Assembly: GCA_910586545.1 (NCBI GenBank)
Contig: CAJUIQ010000013.1
Span: 1 to 45,023 of the forward strand
From: an uncultured Eubacteriales bacterium
GTDB lineage: Bacteria; Bacillota; Clostridia; Oscillospirales; CAG-272
Length of the DNA stretch: 45,023 nt
Direction of reading: 5' to 3'
How positions within the stretch are numbered: position 1 is the stretch's first letter; every line of letters begins with the position of its first letter. The notes beneath the pieces are model-generated. The model did no database searches, was not told the DNA's origin, and saw nothing but the letters and a program-made list of their open reading frames with translations. Positions 7,461-14,219 of this stretch are shown here, piece by piece. A program made the translations under genes and the position numbers.

Positions 7461-7907
7461 ATGAAATGTCCGTCCTGCGGTTGTGAGGATATCAAGGTAG
7501 TAGACTCTCGTCCTGTGGAAGAAAACAACTCCATTCGGCGGAGAAGAGAATGTCTCCAGTGTCACGGCAGATTTACCACATATGAGGTAATCGATGCATT
7601 TCAGCCGGTGATTGTGAAAAAAGACGGATCCAAAGAATTGTTTGATAAAAACAAGCTTTTATCCGGCCTTTTAAAGGCCTGTCAAAAGCGACCTGTCAAC
7701 GCGGAAGCGGTAGCCAATGAAATTGAAATCGAAATTCAAAATTCCCTGCGCCGGGAAATCACCTCTTCTGAAATAGGTGATATGGCGATGGAAAAACTGC
7801 GTATGCTGGACGCAGTGGCATACGTGCGTTTTGCGTCCGTTCATCGGGAATTTAAGGATGTGGAAACCTTTATGAAAGAGCTGCAGACACTAAAAAACGG
7901 CAAATAA
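7461..7907 (+). CDS. nrdR: Transcriptional repressor NrdR
   Basis: The protein is 148 residues, the usual family length. It begins MKCPSCG with a zinc ribbon (Cys 3, 6, 31, 34), followed by RRRRECLQCHGRFTTYE and an ATP-cone domain (about 46-136) that senses dATP/ATP. NrdR represses ribonucleotide reductase genes by binding NrdR boxes. None of those targets lie in this window. The start at 7461 is fixed by the family N-terminus and an AAAGG about 13 nt upstream. A terminator follows 16 nt after the stop. Confidence 0.96.
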   Translation: MKCPSCGCEDIKVVDSRPVEENNSIRRRRECLQCHGRFTTYEVIDAFQPVIVKKDGSKELFDKNKLLSGLLKACQKRPVNAEAVANEIEIEIQNSLRREITSSEIGDMAMEKLRMLDAVAYVRFASVHREFKDVETFMKELQTLKNGK

Positions 7908-7923
7908 TACTGTATGAATGGAA

Positions 7924-7957
7924 ATGGGGCCCCTTTCGCGGAGAAAGGCGCCCCATA
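7924..7957. terminator. Bidirectional terminator between nrdR and the SpoIIQ-like gene
   Basis: GC-rich hairpin with arms ATGGGGC-c-CCTTTC and GAAAGG-c-GCCCCAT and one internal mismatch, flanked by A and T stretches. It sits between the converging stops at 7907 and 7962. Confidence 0.75.
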
Positions 7958-7961
7958 TTTA

Positions 7962-8708
7962 TTAGCCCTCGTACTGTTCTGCTGCGCTGGAAAAATCAAT
8001 ATAATCTGCAGGATTTACAGAAGTGCCGTTTATCTGCAGCTCAAAGTGTAAATGCGGTTCCTGGGCGACCTCTACAAGCGCGCTTTCTCCTGCCGCCGCA
8101 ATGATGTCTCCTGCTTTCACGCTTGTGCCCGCAGCGATTCCTGCCGGAAGTTCCGCATGCAGATTAGCATATGTGCTCACACCGCCGCCCGCATGGGCGA
8201 TAGACAGACACTTACCCATCATAGGATCATCCCAAATTTCCTGAATCACGCCATCCGCCGCTGCATGAATGCTTTCCCCGGCGCCGACGCTGATATCCAC
8301 GCCTTTATGGGTGCGGTAATCATTCATTGTAGCAGAAAATACTGGCACATCCATGCTATAATTCTGTACAACCTTGCCGCCGGTAGGATTTACAAACGGG
8401 GGTAGAATTTCTTCTGCTTCCCCATCCACACGGACGGTAGTATCTGCAGAACTGTCTTCTTTTGTCTCGCCATCCTTTTCCGCCAGTTCGCTAGACTTGT
8501 CGCTTCCTTCAGCCAACGCGTCGTCTGCAGCATCTGATTTTGTAGTCTCCTCCACCCGGCTGGCCGGCTTTGTCGTTTCAGCCGCATCTGTATTCACATT
8601 GCGTACCACAGCGCCGGCAATTGCAACCACTACGGCAATCATCATCAAAATGACAAGCAGTGTCACATACAAATTGGCTCTGGAATTTTGCTTGCTGTTA
8701 TTGTTCAT
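7962..8708 (-). CDS. Membrane-anchored M23 peptidase, SpoIIQ-like
   Basis: The 248-residue protein has a single N-terminal membrane segment (about 13-35), a long acidic Ser/Thr/Glu/Lys linker, and a C-terminal M23 domain. The domain keeps the ligands in HKGVD and HLHFE, so it may be active. That architecture matches SpoIIQ, the forespore partner of SpoIIIAH in engulfment, which in Clostridia keeps zinc ligands. I chose ATG 8708 because it has GCAGG upstream and precedes the membrane segment directly. A sigma-F-like promoter at 8745-8772 strengthens the sporulation assignment. A generic envelope M23 endopeptidase is the alternative. Confidence 0.75.
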   Translation of the reverse strand: MNNNSKQNSRANLYVTLLVILMMIAVVVAIAGAVVRNVNTDAAETTKPASRVEETTKSDAADDALAEGSDKSSELAEKDGETKEDSSADTTVRVDGEAEEILPPFVNPTGGKVVQNYSMDVPVFSATMNDYRTHKGVDISVGAGESIHAAADGVIQEIWDDPMMGKCLSIAHAGGGVSTYANLHAELPAGIAAGTSVKAGDIIAAAGESALVEVAQEPHLHFELQINGTSVNPADYIDFSSAAEQYEG

Positions 8709-8744
8709 TTTTCCTGCATCCTTTCGGTTATAGGTTACGATGGT

Positions 8745-8772
8745 ATTGTAGCCACCCCCAGGAATTTTATAC
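8745..8772 (-). promoter_or_regulatory. Sigma-F-like promoter of the SpoIIQ-like gene
   Basis: On the minus strand GTATA (8772-8768) is followed after 14 nt by GGCTACAAT (8753-8745), which fits the forespore pattern GGnnAnAnT exactly. The spacing is about one nucleotide short of the usual 15. Confidence 0.5.
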
Positions 8773-8815
8773 AGGATTTTCTTCTTTTTCACAATTCCTT
8801 CATTTTTGTCTCTGG

Positions 8816-8844
8816 TTGACACAAAACCGCCTTTGTGATAAAAT
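8816..8844 (+). promoter_or_regulatory. Sigma-A promoter of the 8879 gene and cation transporter
   Basis: TTGACA (8816-8821), a 17-nt spacer and TAAAAT (8839-8844) lie 34 nt before the start codon. Confidence 0.85.
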
Positions 8845-8878
8845 ATTGGCACTATTGTAGAAAGGCACGGATACAACT

Positions 8879-9517
8879 ATGATTAAACTGGAAAGAACCA
8901 GCGTGATGAACCTGGATACCGCTATCCGCGGCGCGAGAAATCCCCTGAACAGCTGGAGTAGAAGCGATAGCTTCTATGATGCCGAAGGCGCTTTTGTTTT
9001 GGGACCCAATGATTTGGATCTGGCACATCGCCTGGCAGTTTCCGGTTCAGACCATCGCAAATATTTGCGTATGGTTTTTGTATCTGTGGACATTACCGCT
9101 CCCTTGTACTGGTGGAAGGAATATGATACCTACAAGGTGGGTACAGTAGCCAATTCCACCAGCACCATGCATAAAATCCACGCAACCCCCTTTTCACGCA
9201 GCGATTTTAGCTGCGAGCGCATGAGTGATGGCGCCTTAGCCTGTCTGGACAATGTGATCGCATACCTGGAATCGGCGCGACTGCGCTATAATGAGACAAA
9301 AGACAAAGCGCACTGGCACGACATGATCCAGCTTTTGCCCGCATCCTACAATCAAATGCGCACCTGTACCATGAATTATGAAAATTTAATCAACATATAT
9401 TACGCCAGACGCAATCACAAATTGCAGGAATGGCACGTATTCTGTGATTGGGTTGAAAGTCTTCCGTATGCGCAGCAGTTGATTCTTGTCAAAAAGGATG
9501 CTGCAGCCGAAAAATAA
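8879..9517 (+). CDS. Conserved protein with possible distant ThyX similarity
   Basis: This 212-residue soluble protein belongs to a family I recall from Firmicutes and their phages. It has a highly conserved core GSDHRKYLRMVFVSVDITAP followed by YWWKEYDTYKVGT and NSTSTMHK. A second conserved block lies near the C-terminus (LLPASYNQMRT, NHKLQEWHVFCDW). The core resembles the flavin-dependent thymidylate synthase motif region in layout (W-R-x-x-x-R-H-R then S residues), but the RHR triad is replaced by TYK. Any enzymatic role is therefore unproven. AGAAAGG lies 12 nt before the ATG and a strong promoter lies upstream. It is followed after 27 nt by the cation transporter gene. Confidence 0.55.
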   Translation: MIKLERTSVMNLDTAIRGARNPLNSWSRSDSFYDAEGAFVLGPNDLDLAHRLAVSGSDHRKYLRMVFVSVDITAPLYWWKEYDTYKVGTVANSTSTMHKIHATPFSRSDFSCERMSDGALACLDNVIAYLESARLRYNETKDKAHWHDMIQLLPASYNQMRTCTMNYENLINIYYARRNHKLQEWHVFCDWVESLPYAQQLILVKKDAAAEK

Positions 9518-9544
9518 CGCGTCCACAGAAAGGAGCTGTCATTT

Positions 9545-10714
9545 ATGCATCAAGACGCCACCAAATCCCGGCTGGATGCCGGGAGACGGGCAGGCATTGT
9601 AGGCATTGTCTGCAATATTCTGCTGTTTCTTATAAAAATCACCACAGGGGTGCTTACCGGCAGCATGTCCATTGTGGCAGACGCTATCAATAATCTGTCC
9701 GACGCGGGCAGCTCCGTTTTCGTTTTGGTCGGATATGTGTTTGCCGCCCGCCCGGCGGATAAAGAGCATCCTTACGGCCACGCACGGGCAGAATACTTGT
9801 GCGGCCTTTTTATCTCCATTATTGTATGTGTGCTGGGAATTGAACTGCTGCGCAGCTCTGTTCAGCAACTGTTTGACGGCGGCAGCGGCGCGGCGTTCAG
9901 CGTTGTTTCCATTGTCGTTATGAGTGCAACGGTCGTCGTTAAAGGGGCAATGGCACTGTATTACCACATGATTGCCCGCCGGATCGGTTCCCAGGCGCTA
10001 CGCGCCTCCGCGGTAGACAGCATCGGTGATATGTGCGCCACCGGCGCGGTAGTGGTCGCCATGTTTCTCTCAAAGATTACAGGCCCTCTTACAGATGCCG
10101 TGCTTGGCTGCGTCATTGCCGTCTATATTTTGGTACTTGGCATAAAGCTTACAAAAGAAGCCTCCGGTACATTGATCGGCACAGCCCCGGATAAAGAATT
10201 TACAGCGCAGATTATTCGTCGGATCCGAGAATACGACGGAGTTTTGGGAATCCACGATTTGGTAATCCACAGCTATGGCAGAGATCGCTGCTTTGTATCG
10301 GTACATGTGGAAGTCGACGCGGAAGAAAACGTAATGGAGTCTCATGATCTCATCGATAATATTGAAGAGGATTTTCGGCGTGAGCAAGGAATTCATATGG
10401 TAATCCACATGGATCCAATTCAATATAAAGATGCGCATGTAAATGAAATTCGTGCTAAAGTCGCCGGTATTATCGGACAGATTTCGTCTCAATATTCTTC
10501 CCCTGTTTCCATGCACGACTTTCGCATTGTATCAGGCGTTACACACTCCAATTTAATTTTCGATGTGGCAATCACCAATGATTTTCCACTTCGAGACGAG
10601 GCGCTCAGCGCCGAATTGCAGGGCGAAATAAAAAAGCTGGATTCCAGCTATAATGCGGTGATTACAGTAGACAGAGAATACTCCTCCAATCGGTTTGGAA
10701 GCAAAATGGAGTAA
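9545..10714 (+). CDS. Cation diffusion facilitator (CDF) family transporter
   Basis: The 389-residue protein has six predicted membrane segments in the first 210 residues. It carries the CDF metal-site signature ADAINNLSDAGSS in helix 2 and the HPYGHARAEY loop between helices 2 and 3, plus a C-terminal cytoplasmic domain. The family exports Zn, Mn, Fe, Co or Ni in exchange for protons. The metal cannot be fixed here, although D-x3-D plus the HPYGHAR type is common in Mn/Fe exporters. The C-terminal domain is about 100 residues longer than in minimal CDFs. AAAGGAG lies 9 nt before the ATG. It is probably cotranscribed with the preceding gene. Confidence 0.93.
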   Translation: MHQDATKSRLDAGRRAGIVGIVCNILLFLIKITTGVLTGSMSIVADAINNLSDAGSSVFVLVGYVFAARPADKEHPYGHARAEYLCGLFISIIVCVLGIELLRSSVQQLFDGGSGAAFSVVSIVVMSATVVVKGAMALYYHMIARRIGSQALRASAVDSIGDMCATGAVVVAMFLSKITGPLTDAVLGCVIAVYILVLGIKLTKEASGTLIGTAPDKEFTAQIIRRIREYDGVLGIHDLVIHSYGRDRCFVSVHVEVDAEENVMESHDLIDNIEEDFRREQGIHMVIHMDPIQYKDAHVNEIRAKVAGIIGQISSQYSSPVSMHDFRIVSGVTHSNLIFDVAITNDFPLRDEALSAELQGEIKKLDSSYNAVITVDREYSSNRFGSKME

Positions 10715-10760
10715 TATAAAACAACAGGCACGCCAAAGACGTGCCTGTTGTTTTATATTA
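10712..10760. terminator. Long shared terminator hairpin containing both stop codons
   Basis: A perfect 21-bp inverted repeat (10712-10732 against 10740-10760) has a 7-nt loop. The outermost triplet on each side is the TAA stop of the CDF gene and of murE. The arms contain AAAACAACAGGCACG and its complement, giving A and T tracts for termination in both directions. Confidence 0.9.
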
Positions 10761-12224
10761 CTGAATCGGAGAAAACTCCTGACATGCTTCCAAAATAATT
10801 TCTCGCTCCACAAAAGGCTGCTTTTTCCCACAGACAAGCTGATATGTTTCGTGCCCCTTTCCCGCAAACAAAACAATATCTCCATCCTGTGCCAGCTCCA
10901 CCGCACGAAAAATCGCTTTTCGCCGATCAATGACACATTCATAATTGCTGTCTGTATCCATATAAGAAGCAATATCGTTGACGATATTCTCCGGTGGTTC
11001 AAAATCTGGATTATCGCTGGTAATAATACAATAATCCGCCAAGGCAGACGCTGCCTGCGCCAACTCCTTCCGTCGTCCTTTCGTACGTCCGCCAACAGAT
11101 CCAAACACACAAATAAGCCGACTAGGTTCGTACTCCCGCAAGGTTTTCAAAGCACTGGTCAAGCTAAGTCCGTTGTGAGAATAGTCCACGATAAATGTAC
11201 GCCCGGCTATGCCCGGCACAATTTCAAAGCGCCCCTGGACAGGGGTTTTCTCCAACACGCTGGCGGCAAAATCCCGACTGATCTGGAAAAGCTCACAAAC
11301 GGCAAGCGCTGCCAGCCCATTATATACACTAAAAATTCCTGGCGACAGCAGCTGCACATGCTCCGTCCGATTGCCTTTGTGGCAATAAAAGGCAACTCCC
11401 AGCGCCGTAGACGTTCGATAACGAGCGAGATCAAAAGCGTTATAGTCTGCCGCTTGCTGAATTCCATAAGAAACCTGTTTTCCCGCAAAATCCTCCAGCA
11501 TGTATTCCCACGCCGGATCGTCCGCGTTGTACACAGCGTATTTCGCTCCATGGCTGGTAAACAGGCGTCGTTTACTCTCCTGATAATCCGCAAAATCCGG
11601 ATGCTCACCCGGCCCGATATGATCTTCTGACAAATTGGTAAATACAACCGTCTCAAAGCGTATTCCATCCACGCGATGGTGCGCAAGCGCCTGCGAGGAT
11701 ACCTCTAAAACGGCGTATCGAACGCTGGCACAGGTCATCATGTTAAAATAATGGTGCAAGTCTCTGCTCTCCGGCGTTGTATTCACCGTTTCCGTCCGTT
11801 TTCCATTGATAATAACGCCATTGGAACCAATATAAGCGCAATTCTTCCCTGCGGCATTCAGCACCGCTGCGATCAGCAACGCCGTCGTGGTTTTTCCTTT
11901 GGTTCCTGTAACGCCGATCAGACGCAAACGGTCTGCCGGATGCCCGTAAAAATCTGCAGAAATCACCGCAAGAGCCGCGCGCGTATCCGGAGTAATTGCC
12001 TGAACCGCGTCTGTAGGCAAATCCAGCGCACGCTCACACAAAAACATTCGACATCCGTTTTCATACGCTTGCTGGGCATAGTCATGTCCATCTCGCTGGC
12101 CGCCGGTCAAGCAAACAAACAGATCTCCAGGACATGCTTTGCGGGAATTATACTCGATTCGTCTGACTCGATCGTCAGAACCGCCTGTATGTTCTATATT
12201 TTGTAAAACATCATGTAATTTCAT
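10758..12224 (-). CDS. murE: MurE: UDP-MurNAc-tripeptide synthetase, probably L-lysine adding
   Basis: The 488-residue Mur ligase has the three-domain order: an N-terminal UMP-binding domain, a central ATPase with TGTKGKTT (about 105-113), and a C-terminal amino-acid domain. The carbamylated-lysine segment YQESKRRLF is present. It adds the third residue to UDP-MurNAc-L-Ala-D-Glu in the cytoplasm. The specificity region reads SDNPDFE (about 402), so the Arg of the meso-diaminopimelate motif DNPR is replaced by Asp. That argues against a standard DAP enzyme and fits a lysine-type wall. It overlaps the racemase gene by 14 nt, with AAAAGG upstream of ATG 12224. A second murE for the main pathway may exist outside the window. 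Confidence 0.85.
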   Translation of the reverse strand: MKLHDVLQNIEHTGGSDDRVRRIEYNSRKACPGDLFVCLTGGQRDGHDYAQQAYENGCRMFLCERALDLPTDAVQAITPDTRAALAVISADFYGHPADRLRLIGVTGTKGKTTTALLIAAVLNAAGKNCAYIGSNGVIINGKRTETVNTTPESRDLHHYFNMMTCASVRYAVLEVSSQALAHHRVDGIRFETVVFTNLSEDHIGPGEHPDFADYQESKRRLFTSHGAKYAVYNADDPAWEYMLEDFAGKQVSYGIQQAADYNAFDLARYRTSTALGVAFYCHKGNRTEHVQLLSPGIFSVYNGLAALAVCELFQISRDFAASVLEKTPVQGRFEIVPGIAGRTFIVDYSHNGLSLTSALKTLREYEPSRLICVFGSVGGRTKGRRKELAQAASALADYCIITSDNPDFEPPENIVNDIASYMDTDSNYECVIDRRKAIFRAVELAQDGDIVLFAGKGHETYQLVCGKKQPFVEREIILEACQEFSPIQ

Positions 12225-12954
12225 AGCTTGCCTTTTCCGGGAAAAGCCCTACAGATTTTGCGCCGCACATTGCAATCGCCTTGTGGGCAAGAATTTTCAG
12301 AGAATCAGCAAAAGACATATCTAACGTCTCTATTCCCTGGATCAGCGACAATTCTGTGCAGCCTAGAATCATCACGTCGCAGCCTTTTTGGGAAAGCGAT
12401 TCCACAACTGCGCAGAAACGCTCCATATCTGGACATCCACCGCTTTTGATGTCGCCATAAATCAGGTCGTGCAGATACCCCTGTTCCGTCTCGCCCGGCG
12501 TTTCCCAGGCCAGGCTCAGCTGCTCCAGCTTCTGCTGATAAGATCCGGACGCCACCGTTCCCGCCGTGGCCATAATCCCCGCTTTGCGATATCCACACTG
12601 TTTTATATACTCTGCCGTCTCTTCAATTATGCTTGGAACGGGCACATGCACACTGCGGCGTACCTCATCAATGAAATAATGGGCGGTGTTGCATGGGATC
12701 ACAATTACGTCCGCACCATACGCCTCCAAACGAAGGGCGTCCTCCATCATATACGGCAGCGGGCTCGCCGTACTATTTCCCAATATGTAATCTGTTCGAT
12801 CAGGAGTGGATGCCCGGGAAGACAGCACAATATCAATATGATCCTGATCCCGACGGGCCTCTGTATGGGCAGTAATCAATTCGTAAAAATACGCGCTGGT
12901 CATAGGACCCAGTCCCCCTAAAATACCCAGCAGCGGCTTCTTACATTGCTGCAT
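12211..12954 (-). CDS. Aspartate/glutamate racemase family protein, probably D-Asp forming
   Basis: This 247-residue PLP-independent racemase has an N-terminal ILGGLGPMTS and the two catalytic cysteine motifs: PCNTAH (about 85-90) and GCTEL (about 198-202). The family interconverts L- and D-Asp or Glu. The pattern GGLGPMTSAYF and the neighbours (D-aspartate ligase-like ATP-grasp before, murE after) favour aspartate. AAAGGAGG lies 7-9 nt before ATG 12954, and a longer frame upstream lacks a site. The upstream ligase gene ends 17 nt before it, so the genes form an operon. Enterococci and lactococci pair an Asp racemase with the D-Asp ligase in the same way. Confidence 0.85.
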   Translation of the reverse strand: MQQCKKPLLGILGGLGPMTSAYFYELITAHTEARRDQDHIDIVLSSRASTPDRTDYILGNSTASPLPYMMEDALRLEAYGADVIVIPCNTAHYFIDEVRRSVHVPVPSIIEETAEYIKQCGYRKAGIMATAGTVASGSYQQKLEQLSLAWETPGETEQGYLHDLIYGDIKSGGCPDMERFCAVVESLSQKGCDVMILGCTELSLIQGIETLDMSFADSLKILAHKAIAMCGAKSVGLFPEKASYEIT

Positions 12955-12971
12955 TTCCGCATCCTCCTTTT

Positions 12972-14204
12972 TTATATTCCGTTTTTCGGATAATATTTGC
13001 GAAATTTTCCCCGCTGGCGGCGCAGCTGTTCCAGTACGCACAGCCGACGTAAAAAATTGCCCCGCAAGTCGTAAGAATATTTTAAAGAGCAGTTAGACCG
13101 ACCCGCTCGCCGGAGTTCCTTTGCCTGGGCTGCAAGTTCTCTGTCTTCCGTATAGCGGTAGGCGACGCCGGCAGGAACATGATGCCAAAAGCTGGCCTCT
13201 TCCTGCATCTGACAGTCTGTACCTGTATCCTGCCACTTTTCCACTGCAAGGTGGGCGATATTGATCCCGCTGCCGGTGACATAGTAATTGCTGCGTCCCT
13301 GCCGCAAATTGATTTCAAACACTCGATAGTCTCCGTCGCCGGCATGTTTGATATCAAAGTTGGAAAATCCTGTATACCCCACAGATTCCAGCATTTTTTT
13401 AATGCTTTCCGCAATCGGCAGGCTGGACACCGGCTCTGTCACAATGGCAGCATGATTGCCAAGTCCCTTAGGGGTATGTTCTTCGATCATAGTGTGGCCA
13501 AGACACATAGCCCGTACCTTGCCCCTCTCATCGGAAAAAGCGGTAAGCACCCGCATTTCACTGTCGCCGCCGAGAATCCGCTTTTGCAGAATCATTTTGT
13601 CCGGATATCCGGCTGCATAAATCTGCCTGATAATTGCCACAGACTCATCCGGGTCTGCCGATACATATACCTTTTTCATTCCATCAAAGGGATATTTCCA
13701 GTAGTCCACACTGGAAGAAGGCTTAATGATAATCGGATACGGAAACCCCAAAGCCTCTTCCGTTACCTGATCCCTATTCGGAACCGCTTCCAACACCACA
13801 GTATCCGGATAAGGGATGCCATGCTGATCACAAACCTGATAAAAGTCCGCTTTCTTTTGCAGGGATTCATATAATTTTGCATCGGGAGCGGGCGCGATAT
13901 ACCAGGGCAGCTCTCCGCGGCGGCGGATGATCATTGCCGCATAATCGTCCGTACAGCCTAGCAAATATAGCTGTGCATTTGGATGTGCCTCAGCAAACTC
14001 TGTGAGTACTCGGAGCATCACTGTTTCATCGTCTATATCAGGCACGGTGGTGAACCGGATGATTTTGGAATATTTTGTGGCGGAAATCTCATATCGGCCA
14101 AAGGCATAGGATATAACGCCATATGCCTCATGAAAGGCTCTCGCTAAATTATAGCAGTTTAGGTCTGCTCCAAGCAGAACCGGAATGATTTCTTTTTTTT
14201 GCAA
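12972..14204 (-). CDS. ATP-grasp ligase, D-aspartate ligase-like (Asl-fm type)
   Basis: The 410-residue ATP-grasp protein opens with IIPVLLGADLNCYNLARAFH and continues with a KYSKI segment, LLGCTDDYA and an FYQVCDQHGIPYPDT block. From memory these match the enterococcal D-aspartate ligase, which links the beta-carboxyl of D-Asp to the side-chain amine of Lys in UDP-MurNAc-pentapeptide. The ATP-grasp core includes IIKPSSSVDYW, a glycine-rich loop, and metal-binding residues in FEINLRQGRSNYY (about 300). Start is TTG at 14204 with GGGAGAG about 7 nt upstream. It lies 15 nt after the asparagine-synthase-like gene and 17 nt before the racemase. The ATP-grasp call is secure; the exact substrate is inferred from context and remembered similarity. 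Confidence 0.8.
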   Translation of the reverse strand: MQKKEIIPVLLGADLNCYNLARAFHEAYGVISYAFGRYEISATKYSKIIRFTTVPDIDDETVMLRVLTEFAEAHPNAQLYLLGCTDDYAAMIIRRRGELPWYIAPAPDAKLYESLQKKADFYQVCDQHGIPYPDTVVLEAVPNRDQVTEEALGFPYPIIIKPSSSVDYWKYPFDGMKKVYVSADPDESVAIIRQIYAAGYPDKMILQKRILGGDSEMRVLTAFSDERGKVRAMCLGHTMIEEHTPKGLGNHAAIVTEPVSSLPIAESIKKMLESVGYTGFSNFDIKHAGDGDYRVFEINLRQGRSNYYVTGSGINIAHLAVEKWQDTGTDCQMQEEASFWHHVPAGVAYRYTEDRELAAQAKELRRAGRSNCSLKYSYDLRGNFLRRLCVLEQLRRQRGKFRKYYPKNGI

Positions 14205-14219
14205 AACAATTCTCTCCCT

